In this document: one piece after another, positions 52,336 through 61,703 of the stretch
Numbering within the stretch: the first letter of the stretch is position 1
Layout: each line of letters begins with the position of its first letter
From: Priestia megaterium
Lineage (GTDB): Bacteria; Bacillota; Bacilli; Bacillales; Bacillaceae_H
Direction of reading: 5' to 3'
Assembly: GCF_009497655.1 (NCBI RefSeq)
Contig: NZ_CP023317.1
Coordinates: 1,083,501-1,147,500, forward strand
DNA length: 64,000 nt
The notes under the pieces: generated by a model
The model's database searches: none
Told to the model about the DNA's origin: nothing
Seen by the model: the letters and a program-made list of their open reading frames with translations, nothing else
Program-made: the position numbers and the translations under genes

Positions 52336-53022
52336 TTGTCAGAAATGGTAGGAAATAAAGCTGTTTCAGATACATCTGTTGCTAGACAATATCCAAATGT
52401 AATAGTAAATAATAGTATGTCGTTTCAATTTGCTAAAAGAACCCTAGATATAGTGCTTACTATTGTGGGGTTAATACTTCTTTCAATAGTTTTCTTAATA
52501 ATTTCCATAGCGATAAAGATTGAAGATCCTAAGGGGCCTGTTTTGTTTTCACAAAAAAGGATCGGTAAAGACGGTAAAGAATTTAATATGTATAAGTTTC
52601 GCTCAATGGTTACAGATGCTGAAGCGAAGCTCCAGGAACTATTGAAACATAACGAAACAAGCGGCGCTATGTTTAAAATGAAAAATAATCCTCGTATAAC
52701 TAAAGTAGGAAGATTTATAAGAAAGACCAGTATTGACGAATTGCCTCAGTTGTTTAATGTGTTGAAAGGCGATATGAGCTTAGTTGGTCCTAGACCACCT
52801 TTACCTAGGGAAGTTGCAGAATATAATGAATATCACAAACAGCGTTTACTTGTAACTCCGGGCTGTACAGGTATGTGGCAAGTGGGAGGCAGAAGTAATA
52901 TTGGATTTGAAGAAATGGTTGAATTAGATTTGTATTACATAACAAATCAAAGCAATCTGTTAGATTGTAAAATAATATTAAAAACATTTAAAGTACTTTT
53001 TGGCTCCAATGATGCTTTTTAA
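52336..53022 (+). CDS. Undecaprenyl-phosphate sugar transferase, priming, cluster C
   Basis: This 228-residue enzyme starts at TTG after GGAAAGGGG. It has one membrane segment (about 35-58), [48 protein letters not shown], and the Trp-rich PGCTGMWQVGGRSNI typical of WbaP/ExoY-like hexose transferases. Next to galU, so glucose- or galactose-1-phosphate is the likely first sugar. Confidence 0.93.
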   Translation: MSEMVGNKAVSDTSVARQYPNVIVNNSMSFQFAKRTLDIVLTIVGLILLSIVFLIISIAIKIEDPKGPVLFSQKRIGKDGKEFNMYKFRSMVTDAEAKLQELLKHNETSGAMFKMKNNPRITKVGRFIRKTSIDELPQLFNVLKGDMSLVGPRPPLPREVAEYNEYHKQRLLVTPGCTGMWQVGGRSNIGFEEMVELDLYYITNQSNLLDCKIILKTFKVLFGSNDAF

Positions 53023-53051
53023 ATGTTAATGAGTATATAAGGTGAAAATAA

Positions 53052-54569
53052 ATGAATTCTTTAACTATGTTTATAAAAGAACGTAATAAAACAGTACTTA
53101 TTCTATTTAGTGTTTTGATAAGCATCTTTCTTGTTGCTTTTTTATCATTTGTTGCTTATAAAAATTTTTTAATCGGAGTAGGTATGTTTGCTGTTATTTT
53201 GTTAGGCTCAATCATGCTCCTTTTACTCAATTTCTCAGGTATTAAAAAGACATTAATTATTTTATTCTTTTTTACTCTAGCTTTTAATATCGAATTCCCT
53301 TTATATCCATTTAATGGAGGATTTTCTGCAAGTCACCCGGGGGGATTAAGAGGAGCTTTAGTTATCAATCAGTTTTTTCTAATACTTCTTGCTTTATTTC
53401 CGGTCTTTTTAAAAGAAGTTACAGATAAGCATTTAGCTTCGCACAGACAATTAAGTTCTCTAGAAATTGTATTGTTTGTATCATTTACATTGGTTTCAAT
53501 TATCTCCTTTTTCTTTGCAGATAATAAACCAGCAGCATCTTATACTGTTGTAAGGTTAATATTTATGACGCTTTTTGTATTTATGATGCTTAAATTAAAT
53601 TTTTCTTCTATATGGGACTTCTTTTTAAAAGGGGTTATGTTACTTTTGCCAGTACAATTTGGAATTGGAATTACTCAATATATTACTGGTCAATATGCGG
53701 GCTTCCGTATACTTGGAGAAAGTAAAAACCCATTTCGGGCAGAAACTGTATTTGGTGCAGCTGAAAAAGGTTTAAGTGGTACGCTCGGGCACCCTGGTAT
53801 ATTAGGTGCTTTTTTAACGCTTGTAATGCCTTTTCTTCTTTTATATTATTTGAATTCAGAAAAGAAAACAAAGATCAGAAGTGGTTTAGTGTTTTTCTCA
53901 ATTTTGCTGTGTGCATCGTTAATCATATTAACAAATGCAAGAACGTCAATTGTAATTATGTTAGCAACTTTCTTTCTGGGATTTGTAGGAACATCCATTA
54001 TTCGGTATAGAACGGATGAGCCTGCAAATAAGCTGCTGTGGTATCTATCTATTTTTACGTTGGCCATTTTAACATTCGTTTTTGTATTTTCAGATGCTTT
54101 GATAGAGAGATTTGGAGACTCAGATTTATTATATCAAGCGAGCTATAGAGGGAATTTAAGTGTTATCAGTTGGAGTATTATAACTGATAATTTTAAGAAC
54201 TTCTTTTTAGGAGTAGGCCCTAATAATTATACAGATACAGTAGCGACAATGGGGAGCGGATTTGCGTATACTCAGCCCGTTCACAATATGTATTTATTAT
54301 TATTTGCTGAAGGCGGTATCTTTTTTGCTTTGTGTTATGTGAGTCTATTGGGGACTGTGTTATTTAAAATGACAACAGTAATTGTTCAAAAAGGTAAACA
54401 TTCATACTATGCATTAGCAGTAGCCATAAGTATAATCAACATCTTTCTTTATAACTTTACTGGCTGGGCAAATAACAACAATCAAACTTTTATTTTATTT
54501 GTGATAATTTGTATATTCTCTATAAAAATTTATGAAGAACATAAACAAACAAGGTTGGGACAGTTATGA
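53052..54569 (+). CDS. O-antigen ligase/polymerase (Wzy-type), cluster C
   Basis: A 505-residue membrane protein with about 12 hydrophobic segments. Signature segments: TLGHPGILGAFLTLVMPFLL, ASYRGNLSVISWSIITDNF, NFFLGVGPNNYTD and PVHNMYLLLFAEGGIFF. Expected to polymerise cluster C units. Shares ATGA with the next gene. Confidence 0.88.
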   Translation: MNSLTMFIKERNKTVLILFSVLISIFLVAFLSFVAYKNFLIGVGMFAVILLGSIMLLLLNFSGIKKTLIILFFFTLAFNIEFPLYPFNGGFSASHPGGLRGALVINQFFLILLALFPVFLKEVTDKHLASHRQLSSLEIVLFVSFTLVSIISFFFADNKPAASYTVVRLIFMTLFVFMMLKLNFSSIWDFFLKGVMLLLPVQFGIGITQYITGQYAGFRILGESKNPFRAETVFGAAEKGLSGTLGHPGILGAFLTLVMPFLLLYYLNSEKKTKIRSGLVFFSILLCASLIILTNARTSIVIMLATFFLGFVGTSIIRYRTDEPANKLLWYLSIFTLAILTFVFVFSDALIERFGDSDLLYQASYRGNLSVISWSIITDNFKNFFLGVGPNNYTDTVATMGSGFAYTQPVHNMYLLLFAEGGIFFALCYVSLLGTVLFKMTTVIVQKGKHSYYALAVAISIINIFLYNFTGWANNNNQTFILFVIICIFSIKIYEEHKQTRLGQL

Positions 54570-55594
54570 CTTTAGGAACTAATTTTTTAAGTGTTGTTGA
54601 CATAGGTAGTGAAATTACTCTTGTAGGTTATTATGGTATGGATAATTTTGGCGATGATCTTATGTTAAAGAGTTTGTTAGATGAATTCGAAAAGCATGAC
54701 TTGAAAGTCAATATTTTAGCTTATCGAGAGGTGAGCTGGTTATCAACAGAAGCCTACCCTAATGTGAAGGTCTGGATTTGGCCCGATTCCAAGCTCGGGA
54801 AATTTCAGCTTTTTAAAAAAGCTTCCCAAAACAGCAAAGCAGTTTTTTGGGGCGGGGGCACCTGCTTTACGGATGAAGATGGGGACGGATATTTTAAGTA
54901 TATGCTTTATGCAAAGCTGTTAGGCAAAAAAGTTGGTTATTTAGGGGTAGGGATCGGTAATCTTAGCAAGACTTCAAGATTATTTAAGACTAAAAAGCTT
55001 ATTAACATTTCCAGTATTTTAACGTTTAGAGATAAAACATCGTTAAAGAAAGCTTCAAATTGGAAAAAGAAATCATCAAAAGCATCAATTGAGCTAGTAG
55101 AAGATCCTGCAAATCAAACATTAGAGGTATTGGCGAGTTCTTTGCCAGTGAAAACAAATAATAATAGTCTTGTATTAGCATGGCGTGACTTAAGCGACTA
55201 CTCAAATACTACAATAGGTGCTGAATTATTGCCTGTATCAGAAATGGCTATTAAATTATGTGAAGATCACGAAATGAATAGAATCGTAATTATGGATACT
55301 GATTCCGTGAGAGATAAAGAGCTGAGTATCTCTTTAAAAGAAAGCATTGAAAAGCTTAATAGTAATATATCTGTTGAGTACAATGACTGTACAAACTACG
55401 AAGAGAAACTTGCAGTAATAAATGAAAGTAAAGTAGTTTTTACTTCTAGGTTGCACGTGGCTGTAGCAGCTAAGTATTTAAATAAAGAATGTTTTGTATA
55501 TAATTATTCTCCTAAGATTAGTTATTTTGTTCAAGAGGAAGGCAATAATAAAATTCAGCTGATTGATAAAGACTTAACTATCAAATCGGCTTAA
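54566..55594 (+). CDS. Polysaccharide pyruvyl transferase
   Basis: A 342-residue PS_pyruv_trans family protein: TLVGYYGMDNFGDDLMLKSL at the start, KAVFWGGGTCF, VGYLGVGIG, and VVFTSRLHVAVAAKYL near the end. It transfers pyruvate from phosphoenolpyruvate to a sugar as a ketal, adding negative charge. Pyruvylated glycans can anchor SLH-domain proteins, but here the gene is embedded in a Wzx/Wzy cluster, so the polymer itself is probably pyruvylated. Confidence 0.9.
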   Translation: MTLGTNFLSVVDIGSEITLVGYYGMDNFGDDLMLKSLLDEFEKHDLKVNILAYREVSWLSTEAYPNVKVWIWPDSKLGKFQLFKKASQNSKAVFWGGGTCFTDEDGDGYFKYMLYAKLLGKKVGYLGVGIGNLSKTSRLFKTKKLINISSILTFRDKTSLKKASNWKKKSSKASIELVEDPANQTLEVLASSLPVKTNNNSLVLAWRDLSDYSNTTIGAELLPVSEMAIKLCEDHEMNRIVIMDTDSVRDKELSISLKESIEKLNSNISVEYNDCTNYEEKLAVINESKVVFTSRLHVAVAAKYLNKECFVYNYSPKISYFVQEEGNNKIQLIDKDLTIKSA

Positions 55595-55608
55595 TTGGAG
55601 TTTTTTAG

Positions 55609-57111
55609 ATGTCATTAAAGAAAAAGTTAGCTAGTAGCAAAAATAAAAATCTCCTAGATATCTCTGTTCTATGGATATCCCAATTCGGAGCTGTGGGCAT
55701 AGCCTTTTTCACCCAATTATTATTAGCACGCATATTAAAAGTAGAAGATTACGGTTCGTTTTCTTCAGCTATTAATATTGTAACTATTCTAGGAGGGGCA
55801 GCTGCCTTTGGAGCTGGATCGAATTGGTTACGCGCCTTTGGAGTTGAGGGATGGAAGGCACATAGATGGGTAAGGCCTACAATTAAAATTAATCTAATAA
55901 TTGCAAGTATCGTTATTATCGGGCTACTAGTTTCTACGTACTATATGTCTGTATCGGATTCAACGAAAATCCTTACAATTATATTTATTTCAATTTTATT
56001 ATCTTTAACTTTTTCAACTGCCGCTGAGGCTGTATATCAATTGGAAGAAAAATATCAAAAACTTTCTTTGCTAAAGTTTTCTGTACAGGGTTTGAGATTT
56101 TTAGTAGTACTCGCTGCTTCATTTATTGGTGCAAACCTGTTGTTCATTGGGGTAGGTTATGCATTAGGTGCTTTTATATTAATTTATGTTTACTTTAGAA
56201 TAATAAGAAGATTATATAAACGAAAAGTAGAATTGAAAGGACATGCGCAATATGAAAATCGGGCCATAGATGATAAAACTAGTACGAAAACAGCATTTAA
56301 GTATTTATTACCTTATGGTTCAACAATTGTCTTTTATTCTATTTACTTTCAAAGCAATATATTTATTATAGGTCTAATGAGTGGAGAAGAAAGTGTTGCA
56401 CTATATAATGTAGCCTTTACCATATTGAATGTTATTTATCTGTTTCCTACCACTTTTTATCAAAGTTATCTAATTCCTAAAGTTCATAGATGGGGAGAAA
56501 ACAATGAAGAGAAAATGTCTCTGTTATTCAAGCAGGGAAGTAAAATTGTTTTAACAATTGGGATTATTATTATGCTTGCAGTTGCAGGTTGTGCTTCATT
56601 TGTCGTTCCATTGTTATTTGGAGAGCGTTATGCAGAAGCAAGTTTAATATTGATGCTTTTATCGATAACGATTCCATTTAGGTTACTTTGTAATAACCTT
56701 GGCAGTATTTTAGTGACAGAAAAACATGTGGTAAAAAAAGCATATTATCAAATGACAGGTGCAATAGTAAGTATTGTTTTAAATGTTGTTTTCATTAACC
56801 TTTGGGGGGTTTATGGAGCAGCTTTTGCAACAATTATTACAGAATTCATTGTTATGATTTTATTTGTAGTAGGTGTAAATTCCTATGTGCCAGCAATTAA
56901 AAATCATAAATGGAAGAATACTAAGAAATTCACCAACCTACTGCTAGTTACAACATTATTAGTTATCTATTATTTTTATGTTTTGTCTAAGGATGTAACT
57001 GCCTTTGAGTTTTTTATACCAATTGTAGTAATTGGTATGTTTTTAATCTATTCACTAGTTAAATTAATAAAAAATGATTTAATTGTTTCAGTTAAAAAAC
57101 TTCTACTTTAA
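55609..57111 (+). CDS. Oligosaccharide flippase (Wzx-type), cluster C
   Basis: A 500-residue membrane protein with about 14 hydrophobic segments: ISQFGAVGIAFFTQLLLARIL, KVEDYGSFSSAINIVTILGG and the late SITIPFRLLCNNLGSILV. GGAG precedes the ATG. A short inverted repeat (AAGTTTTTT...type CTTCTACTTTAAA / TTTAAAGTAGAAG, 57100-57126) right at the stop codon could be a weak terminator or processing hairpin. Confidence 0.88.
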   Translation: MSLKKKLASSKNKNLLDISVLWISQFGAVGIAFFTQLLLARILKVEDYGSFSSAINIVTILGGAAAFGAGSNWLRAFGVEGWKAHRWVRPTIKINLIIASIVIIGLLVSTYYMSVSDSTKILTIIFISILLSLTFSTAAEAVYQLEEKYQKLSLLKFSVQGLRFLVVLAASFIGANLLFIGVGYALGAFILIYVYFRIIRRLYKRKVELKGHAQYENRAIDDKTSTKTAFKYLLPYGSTIVFYSIYFQSNIFIIGLMSGEESVALYNVAFTILNVIYLFPTTFYQSYLIPKVHRWGENNEEKMSLLFKQGSKIVLTIGIIIMLAVAGCASFVVPLLFGERYAEASLILMLLSITIPFRLLCNNLGSILVTEKHVVKKAYYQMTGAIVSIVLNVVFINLWGVYGAAFATIITEFIVMILFVVGVNSYVPAIKNHKWKNTKKFTNLLLVTTLLVIYYFYVLSKDVTAFEFFIPIVVIGMFLIYSLVKLIKNDLIVSVKKLLL

Positions 57112-57126
57112 ATTTAAAGTAGAAGT
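57100..57126 (+). terminator. Inverted repeat at the flippase stop, possible terminator
   Basis: CTTCTACTTTAAA and TTTAAAGTAGAAG form a nearly loopless stem, followed by TTTTATTG. It lies inside the operon, where EAR-dependent readthrough would be needed if it terminates. Confidence 0.5.
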
Positions 57127-57165
57127 TTTATTGTCAACGAAAAGATTTAGGGAGAAGTGAGACTT

Positions 57166-58377
57166 ATGAAAAAGATTCTTTTCATCACAAACCTCATTCC
57201 TTACCCGTTAGATAATGGTGGGAAGATAAAAAGCTATAATACAATCGTAGCTTTATCAAAAATTTACAATATTGATTTACTTTGCTTTGCTAATTCACAG
57301 GATGAGTTGAAACATGTAGATGCTTTAAATGATATTACTGATAACGTAAATGTAGTTGTTAAAACTTTAGTTAGAAGCTCCTCTAAATCAGCTTTTATAA
57401 AAGATTATGCAAGCAGTCTTTTTAGTGCGTGGCCTTATAGTATTAATAAATTTTATGATAATCGCTTTAAAGAGTATTTGTTAACTTACATAAAAAAGAA
57501 TACTTATGATTTTATTTACGTTGATCATTTGCCGATGATGGTATATAACAAACATTTTAATGATATTCCCATATTATTAGATCAGCACAATGTAGAAAGC
57601 TTAATCTTTAAGCGTTTTATTGAAACAGAAAGCAGCCCTGTAAAAAAGATACTAGGGTCTTATGAATACTCAAAATTAAAAAAATTCGAAATTCAATCTA
57701 TGCACGAATCCTCTCAAATTATCTGCTTAAGTAAAAACGATCAGCAGGAGTTTCATGAATTTGGAGTTTCAAAAGAAAAATTATCAGTTTTGCCCATTCA
57801 TATAAAATTAAATAAAAGATATGAACCTAAAAAGCATGAAGGCGGAAAATTTAAACTATTATTTTTAGGGTCCATGTCATGGTATCCCAATCAAAATGGC
57901 TTGAAATGGTTTATGGAGAATGTATGGCCAAAGTTAGAACAGTCGGAATACGAGCTTTACATTGTAGGGAGTAAACCACCTGCTTTTATTCAGTCGTATC
58001 ACAATGGAGAAAATGTCTTTGTAACTGGCTATGTAGATGATGTAGATGAATATATAGAGTTATGTGATATCAGTATTGTACCTCTTTTTGTAGGAAGCGG
58101 ACAGCGTGTAAAAATTATTGAATCTTTCGCAAAAGGTATACCTGTAATCTCTACGTCAATTGGTGCGGAGGGACTTCTCTGGGAAAATGGAAAAGAAATA
58201 TTAATAGCAGATGATAGCGATGAGTTTATGAACAAATTAAATACTATAAAGTCTAATCCAAATATGTTAAAAGATTTATCAGTGAATGCGATGAATACAT
58301 TTGAAACACATTATTCATCTGATAAGTTACCGAGAAAAATAGAAAAAATCATACAAAGAATGGATATAAAAGGATGA
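57166..58377 (+). CDS. Family 4-type glycosyltransferase, cluster C
   Basis: The 403-residue enzyme starts at the ATG following GGGAGAAG; the GTG three codons upstream overlaps the spacer. It begins KKILFITNLIPYPLDNGGKIKSYN, has LLDQHNVESLIFKRF and KLLFLGSMSWYPNQNG mid-protein, and VPLFVGSGQRVKIIESFAKGIPV in the donor site. It belongs to the GT-B class found in many exopolysaccharide loci. Donor sugar unknown. Confidence 0.88.
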   Translation: MKKILFITNLIPYPLDNGGKIKSYNTIVALSKIYNIDLLCFANSQDELKHVDALNDITDNVNVVVKTLVRSSSKSAFIKDYASSLFSAWPYSINKFYDNRFKEYLLTYIKKNTYDFIYVDHLPMMVYNKHFNDIPILLDQHNVESLIFKRFIETESSPVKKILGSYEYSKLKKFEIQSMHESSQIICLSKNDQQEFHEFGVSKEKLSVLPIHIKLNKRYEPKKHEGGKFKLLFLGSMSWYPNQNGLKWFMENVWPKLEQSEYELYIVGSKPPAFIQSYHNGENVFVTGYVDDVDEYIELCDISIVPLFVGSGQRVKIIESFAKGIPVISTSIGAEGLLWENGKEILIADDSDEFMNKLNTIKSNPNMLKDLSVNAMNTFETHYSSDKLPRKIEKIIQRMDIKG

Positions 58378-58382
58378 GTGTA

Positions 58383-59159
58383 TTGACAACTAATCAAGTT
58401 AAATTATTTGATATTAATTTTGATAATTTAACCATGCTAGAGGCTATTAATAAAATTGAAGACACAGTTGAAAATAATAAAAAAAATAACCAATATAGTT
58501 ACGTTGTTACTCCAAATGTTGACCATATTGTAAATACTTATAAGGATGAAAAATTCAAACAGGTGTACGATAATGCAAACTTGATTTTAGTAGATGGGAT
58601 GCCTATCGTGCAAGCATCTAAAGTATTAAAGTCTGAATTAAAAGAAAAAGTATCTGGTTCAGATCTAACTCCAGAGCTATTTAAATTAGCTCAAAAAAAG
58701 CAGTTTAAAGTTTTTATTTTTGGTTCTAGAGAAGGTGTAGCAGACTTAGCAATAGAAAAAATACAAAAAGATTTTAATTATGATTTTCCAATTAAGGGTT
58801 TTTCACCTCCTTTTGGATTTGAAAAAGATCCTACTGTGCTGCAAGAATGTATACAGAAAATTGTAGATTACCAACCTGATATGTTACTAGTGTCTTTAGG
58901 TTCTCCAAAAGGAGAATTTTTCATTTATAATCATTTATCAGAACTAAAGGTACCTGTTTCTTTACAGATAGGTGCATCAATTGATTTTATCGCTGGTACT
59001 GTAAAAAGAGCACCTGTATGGATGCAAAAGTCCAGTCTAGAATGGTTTTATCGTTTTATCAAAGAACCTAAACGCATGTTTAGAAGATACTTTATAAATG
59101 ATAGTTTATTTTTTAAGATTTTTATTCAAGAATATGTTGGGAAGAAAAGAGGTAATTAA
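58383..59159 (+). CDS. WecG/TagA/CpsF family glycosyltransferase
   Basis: About 258 residues (GT26). AAGGA is eight bases before TTG at 58383; an ATG at 58374 overlaps the previous stop but is too close to the site. Motifs: VTPNVDHIVNTYKDEKF, VDGMPIVQASKVL, VSGSDLTPELF, VSLGSPKGEFF. TagA and WecG add ManNAc or ManNAcA to lipid-linked GlcNAc, so a ManNAc-type sugar in cluster C is possible. Confidence 0.92.
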   Translation: MTTNQVKLFDINFDNLTMLEAINKIEDTVENNKKNNQYSYVVTPNVDHIVNTYKDEKFKQVYDNANLILVDGMPIVQASKVLKSELKEKVSGSDLTPELFKLAQKKQFKVFIFGSREGVADLAIEKIQKDFNYDFPIKGFSPPFGFEKDPTVLQECIQKIVDYQPDMLLVSLGSPKGEFFIYNHLSELKVPVSLQIGASIDFIAGTVKRAPVWMQKSSLEWFYRFIKEPKRMFRRYFINDSLFFKIFIQEYVGKKRGN

Positions 59160-60539
59160 ATGAAAACGATACTTTTATCAGGTGGTTCAGGAAAAAGACT
59201 ATGGCCTTTATCAAATGATGCTAGATCTAAACAATTTTTAAAAGTGTTGGAAGATGATAATCAAGAATTACAATCTATGGTACAACGGGTTTGGAAACAA
59301 TTAGAAAATGTTGGGTTAGCTGATTCGGCAGTATTAGCTACTAGTAAGTCACAGGTAGACATGATTCATAGTCAGTTAGATAACAAAGCTGATTTAATTG
59401 TAGAACCTTGTCGTCGAGATACTTTTCCAGCTATCGCTTTAGCTGCTACATATTTATATAGCGTACAAGACACAGGGCTAGATGAAGTGGTAGCTGTGTT
59501 ACCTGTAGATCCTTATGTGGAAAATCGCTTTTTTAACCGTGTAAAAGACTTAGAAAACGCTGTACATGGTAGTGATGCTCAGCTTGCGTTAATAGGAGTA
59601 AAACCAACTTATCCTTCAGCTAAATATGGCTATATTGTACCTGCAAATAGTGAAAATACAAACGATTATTTGCCAGTAAATCGTTTTACAGAAAAACCAT
59701 CTGAAGATAAAGCAGCAACTTTGATTGACGAAGGTGCGTTGTGGAATTGCGGAGTATTTGCCTTTAAATTAGGCTATGTTATTTCAATTTTAGAGGAGAA
59801 AGGGTTGCCAACTAAATACGATGAGTTGTTAAAACAGTATGAAGGGCTTCCTAAAATCAGTTTTGACTATGAGGTAGTAGAAAAAGCAGAAGAGATTGTT
59901 GTTCTTCCATACGATGGATACTGGAAAGATTTAGGTACTTGGAATACATTAACAGAAGAAATGGCAACAAGTCAAATTGGTAAGGGTGTTATTAGCGAGG
60001 ACAGTAAAAACATTCATTTAATTAATGAACTTGATATTCCAGTTACCGTGTTAGGGGCTTCTAATTTAGTTGTCGCATCTAGCCCAGATGGTATCTTGGT
60101 TTCTGATAAAGAAGCTAGTCCAAGAATTAAAGAACTAGTGGGAGAATTCGATAATCGTCCTATGTATGAGGAGCGTCGTTGGGGTTGGTATCGAGTATTA
60201 GATTATACGAAGTTTGAACAAGAAAAAGAAGTCCTAACAAAACGAATTGGTGTAGATGCTGGTAAAAACTTAAGTTATCAATTACATGATTATCGTGACG
60301 AAGTATGGACTATTATTAAAGGTGAAGGGGAGTTCATCTTAAATGATAAGCTTCTTACAGTGAAACCTGGTGATGTTCTTCAAATTAAATCAGGGGACAA
60401 GCATGCTATAAAAGCTAGTACTGATTTAGAAATCATTGAAGTTCAAACAGGCTCACAATTAATTGAAGAGGATATTGTCCGCTTATTCATGACTTGGGAA
60501 GAAATAACTGAACATATATTGAGTTTAAAGAAGGCTTAA
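59160..60539 (+). CDS. manC: Mannose-1-phosphate guanylyltransferase with C-terminal cupin (ManC)
   Basis: The 459-residue protein has an N-terminal nucleotidyltransferase (LLSGGSGKRLWPLSNDARSKQF, FTEKPS) making GDP-mannose. The C-terminal cupin (LSYQLHDYRDEVWTIIKGEGEF) is of mannose-6-phosphate isomerase type. Stop and start with the previous gene abut. With manA and pgcA it supplies GDP-mannose within the cluster. No GDP-mannose dehydratase is present, so mannose itself is the likely incorporated sugar. Confidence 0.93.
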   Translation: MKTILLSGGSGKRLWPLSNDARSKQFLKVLEDDNQELQSMVQRVWKQLENVGLADSAVLATSKSQVDMIHSQLDNKADLIVEPCRRDTFPAIALAATYLYSVQDTGLDEVVAVLPVDPYVENRFFNRVKDLENAVHGSDAQLALIGVKPTYPSAKYGYIVPANSENTNDYLPVNRFTEKPSEDKAATLIDEGALWNCGVFAFKLGYVISILEEKGLPTKYDELLKQYEGLPKISFDYEVVEKAEEIVVLPYDGYWKDLGTWNTLTEEMATSQIGKGVISEDSKNIHLINELDIPVTVLGASNLVVASSPDGILVSDKEASPRIKELVGEFDNRPMYEERRWGWYRVLDYTKFEQEKEVLTKRIGVDAGKNLSYQLHDYRDEVWTIIKGEGEFILNDKLLTVKPGDVLQIKSGDKHAIKASTDLEIIEVQTGSQLIEEDIVRLFMTWEEITEHILSLKKA

Positions 60540-60552
60540 TTATACTCAATAA

Positions 60553-60590
60553 AGAGTAGGTATTCTTGAACCTACTCTTTATTTGTTTTT
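60553..60590 (+). terminator. Possible intraoperon terminator after manC
   Basis: AAAGAGTAGGT / ACCTACTCTTT form an 11-bp stem followed by ATTTGTTTTTATTTTTAG. It looks like a functional terminator inside the operon, a candidate for EAR-dependent readthrough. Confidence 0.7.
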
Positions 60591-60695
60591 ATTTTTAGCA
60601 TGTTTTATAACTTATAAGCTTAAAAATCCAGTTATAAATTTAAATAAGACAATACATATATTTTAGTAAACAGTATCAGAGGAGATGTGTAAGTA

Positions 60696-61703
60696 TTGAA
60701 ACAACCATTATTTTTAAAGCCCTTATTCCAGCAAAGAATTTGGGGGGGAACGAAGTTGAATGAGCTTTATGGCTACGACATTCCTTCGAATCAAACAGGC
60801 GAATGTTGGGCTATTTCAGCTCACCCAAATGGTCAAAATGTTGTTGGAAATGGTGAATTACAAGGAAAAACATTAGGACAGTTATGGGAAGAAAAACCAG
60901 AAGTCTTCGGTTGTTTTGAGAGTGACCGGTTTCCACTATTAATTAAAATCTTAGATGCAAATGATGATTTATCCGTACAAGTTCATCCAGATGATGAATA
61001 TGCAGATGAGTATGAAAATGGTGAGCTAGGTAAAACAGAATGTTGGTATATTATTGATTGTGTAGAAGATGCAGAGATGATTTTTGGCCATCATGCAAAG
61101 TCACAGGCTGAACTAGTCAAATTAATTGAGGAAGGAAACTGGAATCACCTTTTACAAAGGGTAAAGATTAAACCGGGAGATTTCTTCTATGTTCCAAGTG
61201 GTACAATACATGCTTTGTGTAAAGGAACATTAGTACTAGAAACTCAACAAAATTCCGATACCACATATCGTGTATATGACTATAATCGTCTTGGTCAAGA
61301 TGGACAATTACGTGAACTTCATTTAAATAAAGCAATTGAAGTTACCACAGTTCCACACGTAGCAGAGAAAGTAGAACCTGCAATTGCAAAGGTAAATGGA
61401 GGCACAATTACAACATTTGTAGAGGAAGATTATTTTACTGTTTATAAGTGGGACGTTCAATCCTCCTTGGAATTAACCCACGGTGCGCACTTTATATTAG
61501 CAAGTGTTATTAAGGGGGATGGAATACTTGTTATAGAAGGAGACGAGTTTTCTTTGAAGAAAGGTGATCACTTTATCTTGCCGAACGGAATAGATAACTT
61601 TTCTATTAAAGGAAATTTAGAATTAATTGCTTCACATCCTAACAATAAAGGAGGACGTAACTATGACATGGCAAGCACAGCTAGAGAAATGGCTAACATT
61701 TGA
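60696..61703 (+). CDS. manA: Mannose-6-phosphate isomerase
   Basis: A 335-residue class I isomerase starting at TTG after GAGGAGATG. Zinc-site motifs: [22 protein letters not shown], and [11 protein letters not shown]. It interconverts fructose-6-phosphate and mannose-6-phosphate. The 3' end overlaps the next gene by 41 bases and contains that gene's GGAGG ribosome site. Confidence 0.94.
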   Translation: MKQPLFLKPLFQQRIWGGTKLNELYGYDIPSNQTGECWAISAHPNGQNVVGNGELQGKTLGQLWEEKPEVFGCFESDRFPLLIKILDANDDLSVQVHPDDEYADEYENGELGKTECWYIIDCVEDAEMIFGHHAKSQAELVKLIEEGNWNHLLQRVKIKPGDFFYVPSGTIHALCKGTLVLETQQNSDTTYRVYDYNRLGQDGQLRELHLNKAIEVTTVPHVAEKVEPAIAKVNGGTITTFVEEDYFTVYKWDVQSSLELTHGAHFILASVIKGDGILVIEGDEFSLKKGDHFILPNGIDNFSIKGNLELIASHPNNKGGRNYDMASTAREMANI

